Source of the DNA: Pyrinomonadaceae bacterium
GTDB lineage: Bacteria; Acidobacteriota; Blastocatellia; Pyrinomonadales; Pyrinomonadaceae
Reading direction: 5' to 3'
Length of the DNA: 33,581 bases
NCBI GenBank assembly: GCA_019694345.1
Contig: JAIBCA010000031.1
Coordinates: 1-33,581, forward strand
The translations under genes were made by a program, and so were the position numbers. Shown piece after piece: positions 16,123-23,204 of the stretch. Position 1 is the stretch's first letter, and each line of letters begins with the position of its first letter. The notes beneath the pieces are model-generated. The model did not search any database. It was not told the origin of the DNA and worked only from the letters and a program-made list of their open reading frames with translations.

Positions 16123-17139
16123 ATGATGAAGATATTTCTCGTTGCGACTCTGATCTGTGCCGCATTCATTCCCGCCGCGTTCGCTCAGGAAACCCTCTTT
16201 GACAAAGGACTTAGGCAGTTCAATGACAAACAGTACGACGAGGCGATCGTGACGTTTCAGCAGGTGGTGAGCACATCTCCTGAGAACTATGCAGCCGTGT
16301 ACAACATAGGGCTCTGCCATTACAATCTCGAGAGGTACGACCGAGCTGCCGAGGCTTTCAAACGGGCGGTCGCCATCAAGCCCGATTACGTTATTGCGTG
16401 GGTTCAGCTTGGCAATTCGCTAGACTATCTGGATAACTACAGCGAGGCGATCGGGGCCTACCAGAGAGCGATCCAGTACGACCCGAAAAATTCGAACGCG
16501 TACTTCGAGCTAGGGGTGGCGCATTATCGAAAGAAGCTGTATTCCGAGGCGATCAAGGCGTTCAAGGAATCGATCCGACTCGATCCGGCCAATGCGACGA
16601 CACACTATCGACTCGCCCTTTGCTACAAGGCGACGAATACTCCTGATGAGGCCAAGGCGTCGCTCGAAAAGTCGATCGACCTCGGCATCAGGAACGGATA
16701 CGCGCAGTTCGAACTTGGCAAGATCTACTATGACAAGGGAAACACCGAGGGTGCTTTACGGGTCTTGAAGTCGGCGGTTCAGCTCAAGCCGGACCTGGTC
16801 GACGCGTACATTGAGTTGGGTAATGTCTATTACAACGAAGGTCAGCCGAACGAGGCGATACCTAACTATAAGCGTGCATTAGAGCTGTCGCCTAAATATG
16901 TGACGGCGGCCCTCTACCTTGGCGATGCCTGTCTAAACGCGAAGCATTACGACGAGGCGATCCAAGCTTATAACAAAACGCTCGAACTCGACGCTAAGAA
17001 CGCCAGTGCAGTCTACGGCCTCGGACTCGTTTATTTTAACCAAGGGAACAAGCCGCTGTGCCAGGCACAATACGATAGGCTAAAGCCGTTGAGCTCCGAG
17101 CTTGCGGACAAGCTGCTCGTGTACCTCAACAGAATGTGA
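16123..17139 (+). CDS. Exported TPR-repeat protein
   Basis: About 338 residues: a signal peptide (MMKIF, hydrophobic core, AFAQ) followed by roughly nine tandem tetratricopeptide repeats filling the rest. The TPR signature is clear in repeated YNIGLCHY, VQLGNSL, FELGVAHY, FELGKIYY and IELGNVYY helices with P/D-x-x-A pairs. TPR superhelices bind peptides or proteins, so this is probably a periplasmic scaffold; no catalytic domain is attached. Two start regions are possible: the ATG pair at 16123/16126, which gives a standard signal peptide, or a TTG at 16093 with GGGAGG 4 nt before it, which would give a longer basic N-terminus. The gene follows the amidohydrolase after a gap of about 90 nt and converges on the SCO gene with a 9-nt gap. 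Confidence 0.85.
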   Translation: MMKIFLVATLICAAFIPAAFAQETLFDKGLRQFNDKQYDEAIVTFQQVVSTSPENYAAVYNIGLCHYNLERYDRAAEAFKRAVAIKPDYVIAWVQLGNSLDYLDNYSEAIGAYQRAIQYDPKNSNAYFELGVAHYRKKLYSEAIKAFKESIRLDPANATTHYRLALCYKATNTPDEAKASLEKSIDLGIRNGYAQFELGKIYYDKGNTEGALRVLKSAVQLKPDLVDAYIELGNVYYNEGQPNEAIPNYKRALELSPKYVTAALYLGDACLNAKHYDEAIQAYNKTLELDAKNASAVYGLGLVYFNQGNKPLCQAQYDRLKPLSSELADKLLVYLNRM

Positions 17140-17148
17140 TAGGCTGCT

Positions 17149-18054
17149 TTAGTTTTTGGCACCGGCAGCCGCAGCTTCGAGTTCGCGGAGCAGGTCGGTC
17201 GGCGTCCAGGCGTTACCCGGAAGTATCTTGACCACATTGCCGTCGGGGTTGATGACGGCCGTCCGCAGGCTGTGGTTGAACTGGGCCTTGTCGTTTGGGT
17301 CGATCTCGTACCGAAGGCCGAAAAAGTCGGCGATCTTGCGAACCTCAGTGTCCTTGCCGACGGCGAGTTGCCAGACCGTAAAATCCGGTTTTGCGTCCTT
17401 GCCGAGATAGCCGAGACCATAGGAACGCAGCTTTTCCGGTGTGTCGCGGGCAGGGTCGAACGAGATGCTCAGCAGACGCAGTTTTTGCTTCGCGGCCGGG
17501 TCGTTGTTGATCATATTGGCCAGATCGCTGAAATTTGTGGACATCTTAATGCAGTAATCGGGCAAAGGGCACTGAGCGTAAATAAATGTGATCGCCAGGG
17601 CCTTGCCGCGAAAATCCCTGATCGATACTATCTTGCCGTCCTGATTGGTCAACATAAAGTCGGGCACAGGCTTGCCGATCTGGGCAAAGCGCTCATCGAT
17701 GGTCGGCGTCGGCTGGCCCGGGATCGGAGCGGCTAGAATGCCGATGTTTTCGAGCCAATACGGATCCTTTGCCGTATTGTCGACGACGAGCTCGGCCTTG
17801 ATCTCGGCTCCGGGCTGGAGTTCATTCCAGACCCAATCGGCGTGGATCGGAAAATCCATCGTCATCGCGTCCATATAGCCCTCGACTTTTTTATGATCGA
17901 TAGTCGCTTTTTTGGCGGCCTTGTCGACGGCGACGACCCTGCCCTCGATAGGGTAGCGTTTGGCGTTTGAGGACGAATTACCTGAGTCAACAGGCTTGTT
18001 GCATCCGGAAGATATAATGGTCAAAGCAATCAGTAATAAGATTATCTTGCGCAT
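17149..18054 (-). CDS. CusF-SCO1/SenC fusion lipoprotein (copper delivery)
   Basis: A 301-residue lipoprotein. Lipobox ISSGC puts the acylated Cys at residue 18. Residues about 33-100 form a CusF-like copper-binding domain (EGRVVAVD, ATIDHK, and a Met-rich MDAMTM strand). Residues about 115-295 are a thioredoxin-fold SCO1/SenC domain, the copper chaperone/thiol reductase that matures the CuA centre of cytochrome c oxidase. The redox/copper pair is Cys162 and Cys168 in CPLPDYC (CX5C rather than the classical CX3C), with the FDPARDTP motif and the copper-ligand His261 in FNHSL. The ATG at 18054 is chosen because the lipoprotein signal begins there. It is the second gene of a minus-strand pair, 25 nt after the secreted hydrolase. 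No oxidase genes adjoin it. Confidence 0.9.
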   Translation of the reverse strand: MRKIILLLIALTIISSGCNKPVDSGNSSSNAKRYPIEGRVVAVDKAAKKATIDHKKVEGYMDAMTMDFPIHADWVWNELQPGAEIKAELVVDNTAKDPYWLENIGILAAPIPGQPTPTIDERFAQIGKPVPDFMLTNQDGKIVSIRDFRGKALAITFIYAQCPLPDYCIKMSTNFSDLANMINNDPAAKQKLRLLSISFDPARDTPEKLRSYGLGYLGKDAKPDFTVWQLAVGKDTEVRKIADFFGLRYEIDPNDKAQFNHSLRTAVINPDGNVVKILPGNAWTPTDLLRELEAAAAGAKN

Positions 18055-18079
18055 AATAAGTGGTATTGACTTTAAGACA

Positions 18080-19282
18080 TTACCGCAGATCAACATCGGC
18101 ATAACTGCGAGTTAGGTTGTCGTTATTGCTACGGATCGAGATCAACTGGCGGTTCAAGATCGTCGGGTTCTTATACAATCGGCGAACTCGAAAAGTAATG
18201 ATCGCCGACTGGCCGGGTGCAAGTGCCGCAGTTTGCTGTGGATTTGTGATAACGATCCACCTTCTTTGTTCGACAAATACGGAAAAGCCGGACGCCGCCG
18301 GCCCGCGATTTGTGACTGTTAGGGTAAATGTAGTCTGACCTCCGACTGGAGCGGTGACCGTTTGGGCCGCAGGTGAAACCTCGATCCCCGAGTTTCTCTG
18401 AGACAGCACTAGCGAATTGTCGAGTTCGCTTCCCCAGACCTTTTTTGCGGTAGTTTCGTCCGATTTTAAGTACAAGTTAAAGAATGATGTAAGCAGACGC
18501 CGCGTTTCGCCGAGCTGTTGGTCGCGGGTGATGGTTCCGCTATCGCAACCGAAACCGTTCGCGTCCTCAAACCCGCAATGCCAGCCGCCCTGTATAACGG
18601 GCAATATTCGCGCCGACACACCACCGTTGTACATTAACTGGCCGTTGCTCGCGACCGGTACGATCGTGTCTGAGCTTGCGGATATGAGACTTACCGGCAC
18701 ATTAATAGCCGGCATTGCGGCCGTCGCCGATGGATTGGTCTCGGCAGCGGCAAGATTTGCCAGGGCCTTGATTCGGCTGTCTTGCGATGTTGCCAGAATA
18801 CTCGATCCGCCGCCCATCGAGTGACCGCTCGCACCAAACTTCGACGTAGCTACCTGCCCGAAGAACATCGACGCGGGGTTGGCGTTTTCCTGCTCAATGT
18901 AGGTCAGGCAACGCTTAATGTCGTCGGCAAAATTCTGATGATTCGGCAGAAGCCCGCCCTCGGAATCAGAGGCGATGACAAAGTAACCGTGCGTCGCCAG
19001 ATGCTCGAGCGTCGATTGATATGACGATACCGCCTGAAAGAAGCCATGGCCGAACGTGATCGCCGGATAAGGAGCCCCCAAACTGTCGTAACTACCGTTC
19101 TGCCCTGCAACCGTCGCGGGGTAATAGAGCCTTGCCGTAAATGTGGTGCTATTGGCCCGCGTTACGGTCACACTTCGCCAACCGGCTCGGAAACGGCCAG
19201 ACTGCGACAACGGGTCCGTCTGACAGACGACCGCGACGGCGAAAAAACTTATAAAAAACAGGACCTTAGCGCACCACATCAT
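18080..19282 (-). CDS. Secreted alpha/beta hydrolase, cutinase/PETase-like, with Ig-like tail
   Basis: About 400 residues. A signal peptide (MMWCAK, hydrophobic core, ending near VCQT) precedes an alpha/beta-hydrolase domain (about 30-285). The nucleophile elbow is GHSMGGG (Ser155); SSDTIVP supplies Asp205 and GGWHCGF His235. This set, with SASSDTIVPV after strand 7, resembles the cutinase/polyester hydrolase and chlorophyllase/dienelactone hydrolase group. Two cysteines (236 and 246) flank the loop after the catalytic His and could form a disulfide. The last 100 residues form an Ig-like/CARDB-type beta domain (PVGGQTTFTLTVTNRGP), probably for attachment. The ATG at 19282 is chosen over an upstream TTG at 19306. 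It is the first gene of a pair with the SCO lipoprotein and is divergent from folD. The substrate is unknown; esters or polyesters are likely. Confidence 0.85.
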   Translation of the reverse strand: MMWCAKVLFFISFFAVAVVCQTDPLSQSGRFRAGWRSVTVTRANSTTFTARLYYPATVAGQNGSYDSLGAPYPAITFGHGFFQAVSSYQSTLEHLATHGYFVIASDSEGGLLPNHQNFADDIKRCLTYIEQENANPASMFFGQVATSKFGASGHSMGGGSSILATSQDSRIKALANLAAAETNPSATAAMPAINVPVSLISASSDTIVPVASNGQLMYNGGVSARILPVIQGGWHCGFEDANGFGCDSGTITRDQQLGETRRLLTSFFNLYLKSDETTAKKVWGSELDNSLVLSQRNSGIEVSPAAQTVTAPVGGQTTFTLTVTNRGPAASGFSVFVEQRRWIVITNPQQTAALAPGQSAIITFRVRRLYKNPTILNRQLISIRSNNDNLTRSYADVDLR

Positions 19283-19357
19283 CCTGAGTTTAGCCCAATC
19301 TGCCAAGGTCGTGCAAAACTGTCAATCGCGGTGAATGTGGAGTAATATTAAGATGTT

Positions 19358-20287
19358 ATGACTGCACAATTATTGAGTGGAAAGGTGTTTTCCGAGGCGA
19401 TCAGGACAGAGGTCGCGGCCGAGGTCGCCGACATCCGCGAGGTTCATGGATTTTCGCCGTGCCTTGTGGTCGTCCGCGTCGGTGAAGATCCGGCATCGGC
19501 CGTCTACGTCGGCAGCAAGGTCCGGACGGCTGAGGAACTAGGCATCGTGTCGGAGCATTTGCATTTTCCGGCGGAAACGAGTGAGGACGAGATCATTGCA
19601 GCGGTCCGCGGGCTCAATGCCCGCAGCGACGTTGACGGCATTCTCGTCCAGTTGCCGTTGCCGAAGCATATCGACGAGCAAAAGGTACTCGAACTGATCG
19701 ATCCTGAAAAGGATGTTGACGGATTTCATCCGGTGAACGCCGGCCGGCTGATGCAGGGCCACGAGGCCCTGACCCCGTGCACGCCGGCAGGCGTCATCGA
19801 GGTGCTGAAACGTTCGGGCATCACGATCGCCGGCAAGAATGCGGTCGTGGTCGGCCGCAGCAATATCGTCGGCAAACCGATGGCGATGCTGCTGCTGCAC
19901 GAAAATGCGACCGTCACGATATGCCACTCGCGAACGGCTGACCTGCCGGGTGTGTGCTCCGGGGCTGACATTTTGGTCGCGGCGATCGGCCGGGCCGGTT
20001 TTATCACCGCTGAACACATTGGCCAGGGAGCTGCGGTCGTTGATGTCGGGATCAATAATGTCGAAGATCCGGCGAAGGCGCGCGAGCTGTTCGGGCCGGA
20101 TGATCTGGACAAACGCCTCGCGACTATCGAAAAGCGTGGTTTCACGCTCGTCGGCGACGTTAACCCGCGTGACGCGATGGCCAAGGCCGCGTATTTCACG
20201 CCTGTTCCCGGCGGCATCGGGCTGTTGACCGTTGCAATGTTGATGAAAAATACCGTTACCGCGGCGCGAATGCGGCGCAAGATCTGA
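19358..20287 (+). CDS. folD: Bifunctional methylenetetrahydrofolate dehydrogenase/cyclohydrolase
   Basis: A 309-residue FolD, oxidising 5,10-methylene-THF to methenyl-THF (NADP+) and hydrolysing it to 10-formyl-THF. The catalytic Lys54 and Tyr50 are in YVGSKVR, with DGILVQLPLP, the NADP-binding VVVGRSNIVGKP and the C-terminal PGGIGLLT (PGGVGPMT in most homologues). It begins a run of ten plus-strand genes with short or no gaps that extends to oppF. A TAATAT element at 19343-19348 with TGTCAA 17 nt upstream could be the promoter, placing the transcript start almost at the ATG; this would make the mRNA nearly leaderless. That is a motif-based suggestion only. Confidence 0.95.
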   Translation: MTAQLLSGKVFSEAIRTEVAAEVADIREVHGFSPCLVVVRVGEDPASAVYVGSKVRTAEELGIVSEHLHFPAETSEDEIIAAVRGLNARSDVDGILVQLPLPKHIDEQKVLELIDPEKDVDGFHPVNAGRLMQGHEALTPCTPAGVIEVLKRSGITIAGKNAVVVGRSNIVGKPMAMLLLHENATVTICHSRTADLPGVCSGADILVAAIGRAGFITAEHIGQGAAVVDVGINNVEDPAKARELFGPDDLDKRLATIEKRGFTLVGDVNPRDAMAKAAYFTPVPGGIGLLTVAMLMKNTVTAARMRRKI

Positions 20288-20319
20288 CTTTGCCAGGCAC
20301 CGAGCAAGGGACTTAACTT

Positions 20320-20619
20320 ATGAATTTCGAAGAATATCAGTCGGCGGCATGCAAGACCGCACATTATCCGCGGCGGCTAAGCAACCTCGAATACCCGACG
20401 CTCGGCCTCGCGGGCGAAGCAGGAGAGGTCGCAAATGTCGTCAAAAAGATCCAGCGAGATCACGGCGGCGTCATGAATGAAGAGATCCGCACAAAGCTCA
20501 AGGACGAACTCGGCGACGTGCTCTGGTACATATCGGCTTGCGCCGATGAGCTAGACCTGACTTTGACTGAGATCGCCGAATACAACGTCGAAAAGCTTAA
20601 CAAGCGTCACGGTAGCTAG
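20320..20619 (+). CDS. MazG-like nucleotide pyrophosphohydrolase
   Basis: A 99-residue single-domain all-alpha NTP pyrophosphohydrolase. The metal-binding pattern is clear: GLAGEAGE in helix 2 and DELGDVLWY in helix 3, the EExxE...ExxD arrangement of the MazG/dUTPase superfamily. Such small MazG proteins hydrolyse non-canonical or excess (d)NTPs to NMP and PPi. It lacks the second domain of the full-length MazG, so the symbol mazG is not assigned. The gene is 32 nt after folD and 27 nt before coaE, in the same transcript. Its substrate cannot be read from the sequence. Confidence 0.9.
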   Translation: MNFEEYQSAACKTAHYPRRLSNLEYPTLGLAGEAGEVANVVKKIQRDHGGVMNEEIRTKLKDELGDVLWYISACADELDLTLTEIAEYNVEKLNKRHGS

Positions 20620-20646
20620 CCGAGGCGGCCATTTCACCAAAAAAGG

Positions 20647-21267
20647 ATGTTGACTGTTGGATTGACCGGTTCGATCGCGGTTGGCAAGTCGTTTGTCTGC
20701 AGCGTCTTGCGTGAGGCCGGGGTGCGTGTTCTCGACGCGGATTTGACGGCCCGCGCTGTCGTGGCTAAGGGGACCGAGGGGCTTGCGGAAGTGGTAAGGC
20801 ACTTTGGCGACGGCATTTTGACGCCAGGTGGCGAACTCGACCGAAAGGCGCTAGGGGCGATCGTTTTTGCCGACGAGGAAAAACGCCTTTTGCTCAATTC
20901 GCTGATCCATCCAAGGGTCTTTGAGGCACAGGATGCGTGGCTTCGCGAGGCGGCCGCGGCCGACCCCGGTGGCATCGCCGTAATAGACGCAGCACTGATG
21001 ATCGAATCGGGAGGTTACAAGCGGTTTAACAAAATAATTGTCGTTTGGTGTGAACCTGTTATACAATTGGAACGCTTGATGTTACGCGATAAACTGAGCC
21101 GACAGGACGCCGAAAAACGCATCGCCGCTCAGATGCCGCAAGAAGAGAAAAAGCGCTTTGCCGACCATCTGATCGAAACCTCCTGCGGCTTTGACGACAC
21201 TCGTCGGCAAACGCTCGAATTAGTCGAACTCCTCCGACAACAAGCTTCTGAAAGCGATGATTGCTGA
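20647..21267 (+). CDS. coaE: Dephospho-CoA kinase
   Basis: A 206-residue P-loop kinase for the last step of CoA synthesis, phosphorylating the 3'-OH of dephospho-CoA. The P-loop is GSIAVGKS, followed by the VLDADLTAR substrate motif. The lid region is around RDKLSRQDAEKRIAAQ, with the LIHP and IDAALMIESG segments typical of CoaE. Its 3' end overlaps the first oligopeptide-binding lipoprotein gene by 11 nt (ATG at 21257), so the transporter operon is directly coupled to this housekeeping gene. Confidence 0.94.
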   Translation: MLTVGLTGSIAVGKSFVCSVLREAGVRVLDADLTARAVVAKGTEGLAEVVRHFGDGILTPGGELDRKALGAIVFADEEKRLLLNSLIHPRVFEAQDAWLREAAAADPGGIAVIDAALMIESGGYKRFNKIIVVWCEPVIQLERLMLRDKLSRQDAEKRIAAQMPQEEKKRFADHLIETSCGFDDTRRQTLELVELLRQQASESDDC

Positions 21268-23161
21268 CCCTGACACCACTGCCAATCTTCGGCCAACTAC
21301 GATCCGCTCGCGGCTTACCGTAGCGATATTTGTCATTGCGGCGGCGATGACGGCGGCGGGATGCGGACAACTCAACCGGCCAAAGGCCGAGACCTTTTAC
21401 GCCCAGACCAAGCCGCCGAAGCAGCAGGAGTTTCGCTGGAGCAATGGCAAAGCTCCCAAAAACCTCGATCCGGCACGGGCCGCAGCAGCCCCCGAAACCG
21501 ACGTCGTCCGCGGCATTTACGAAGGGCTGACCGACCTTGACGCCAAATCGCTGAAACCGATACCGGGCGTTGCTGAACGTTGGGAATCGTCGTCCGATCT
21601 GAAGACCTGGACATTTTACCTGCGTCGTGATGCTCGGTGGTCGAATGGCGAAACAGTGACAGCCAACGATTTTGTCCGTTCATGGAAGCGTCTCGCCGAA
21701 CTTCGGGAAAAGGCTGCGAACAACTATCTTTTCGGCAACATAGTCGGAATGGCGCGGACACCGGCGACAGTAGTCAATCCGGGCGATCCGGTAGACTTTT
21801 TGGGCAATCCGGTGTTCGACAATGTGTCGCCGCTCCAGCAGATGTCGTCGAACTCGAATTCTGCGCCCGAAACCAAGCCTGAGTTCAAGACCGATGCCAA
21901 AACGGCAATATCTGATGCGGCGACCGAGACCGCTCCTCGAATCGAGCCGGTGCCGCTGAGGTTTGGCGTTGAAGCGGTCGACGAACATACGCTAAAGGTC
22001 GAACTCGTCTCGCCTGACAAGGATCTGCCGGGGCTTGTTGCCAATCCCGTTTTTCGGCCGATCTACGGCGACGGAACGGCATTTGACCGGACGGGTGCGG
22101 AAAAATCACTGGTCACGAACGGTCCTTTTCGGATCGCCGAATCGGGCAACGATGGCCTTGTGCTTGAGAGGGCGGAACATTACTGGAACCGAAAGGCCGT
22201 CGGGCTCGAACGGGTCAGGTTCGTGCCGATGGAAACAGCCGAAAAGGCTCTTGAGGCATACCGTGCCGGTTCGGTCGATGCGATCACTAATGCCAATTTC
22301 GAACCGCTCGCGCTGAAGCTGCTCGCGCCTTATGAGGATTTTCGCCGCACGACGCATAGTGCCCTCAACTACTACGAATTCAATACGCGGTCGACACCGT
22401 TTCGCGACCGCCGAGTGCGCGAGGCGTTGACAATTGCCATCGACCGCGAGCGTCTCGCCGAGGGTGAACTCGAGGGTTCTGTCGAGCCAGCCAATAAGTT
22501 TTTGGCGATCAGTGACAACGGCAAATTCGAGGTCGCTTATGATGTCGAGGATGCCCGCGGCCATCTGGCGGCAGCCGGATATCCCAACGGTGAGGGCTTT
22601 CCCAAGGTCCGCCTGGTGATCAACCGCAACAATCTGCAGCAGCGTATCGCGCGGTTCGTCGCTCGCATGTGGAAACAGAACTTAAACATTGATACTGACA
22701 TAATCGTAAAAGAACCGGCTGAGATCGAGGCGGCGCGTGTGTCCGGCGACTATGATCTGATGCGTCGCGGGGTCGTGCTGCCGGCCGCTGACGAACTTGC
22801 CAGCCTCGCGGCGATCTTCCGTACGGATCAGGCGATTCTGCTGGAACCGGCGGCCGACACCACAGCGGATGCCGGAAAGCGGACCAAGGATCCAAGTGCG
22901 TCGCCGTCGCCCAGCGGACCGAGTGCAATGACCGAGCCTCAGCCCGCCCCGACCGCTAGCCCCGCTCCGCAGCCTGGTCAGATGCTTTCGGAAGAGGCCG
23001 CGATATTTGAATTAAGGGCGATCCCGTTGTATTTTCCAAAGTCGTACGCGATGGTGAAACCGTACGTAAGCGGATTTGAAATGAATAGTTTAGATGCTCC
23101 GTCACTGAAAGAGGTTAGCATCGACAACGACTGGCAACCGAGGCCAGCAACTGGCGAATAG
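21257..23161 (+). CDS. Oligopeptide ABC transporter binding lipoprotein 1 (SBP family 5)
   Basis: A 634-residue extracytoplasmic peptide receptor (OppA/DppA type, SBP_bac_5). A longer than usual signal region ends in lipobox TAAGC with Cys36. The family pattern follows: WSNGKAPKNLDPARA, IYEGL, RRDARWSNGETVTANDFV, and later the domain-closing IPLYFP and PYVSGFE. Two low-complexity stretches interrupt it: about residues 194-235 (Ser/Asn/Thr/Ala-rich) and about 534-578 (Ser/Pro/Thr/Ala-rich, SASPSPSGPS and TASPAPQPG). The second lies inside the C-terminal part of the fold, where normal members have no linker. It starts within coaE and is followed 43 nt later by a second, clearly different receptor. 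Ligand unknown. Confidence 0.9.
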   Translation: MIADPDTTANLRPTTIRSRLTVAIFVIAAAMTAAGCGQLNRPKAETFYAQTKPPKQQEFRWSNGKAPKNLDPARAAAAPETDVVRGIYEGLTDLDAKSLKPIPGVAERWESSSDLKTWTFYLRRDARWSNGETVTANDFVRSWKRLAELREKAANNYLFGNIVGMARTPATVVNPGDPVDFLGNPVFDNVSPLQQMSSNSNSAPETKPEFKTDAKTAISDAATETAPRIEPVPLRFGVEAVDEHTLKVELVSPDKDLPGLVANPVFRPIYGDGTAFDRTGAEKSLVTNGPFRIAESGNDGLVLERAEHYWNRKAVGLERVRFVPMETAEKALEAYRAGSVDAITNANFEPLALKLLAPYEDFRRTTHSALNYYEFNTRSTPFRDRRVREALTIAIDRERLAEGELEGSVEPANKFLAISDNGKFEVAYDVEDARGHLAAAGYPNGEGFPKVRLVINRNNLQQRIARFVARMWKQNLNIDTDIIVKEPAEIEAARVSGDYDLMRRGVVLPAADELASLAAIFRTDQAILLEPAADTTADAGKRTKDPSASPSPSGPSAMTEPQPAPTASPAPQPGQMLSEEAAIFELRAIPLYFPKSYAMVKPYVSGFEMNSLDAPSLKEVSIDNDWQPRPATGE

Positions 23162-23204
23162 CCATTGCCCAAACAAATTTGATCTGGTAGTTTTTCGTTC
23201 GTTT

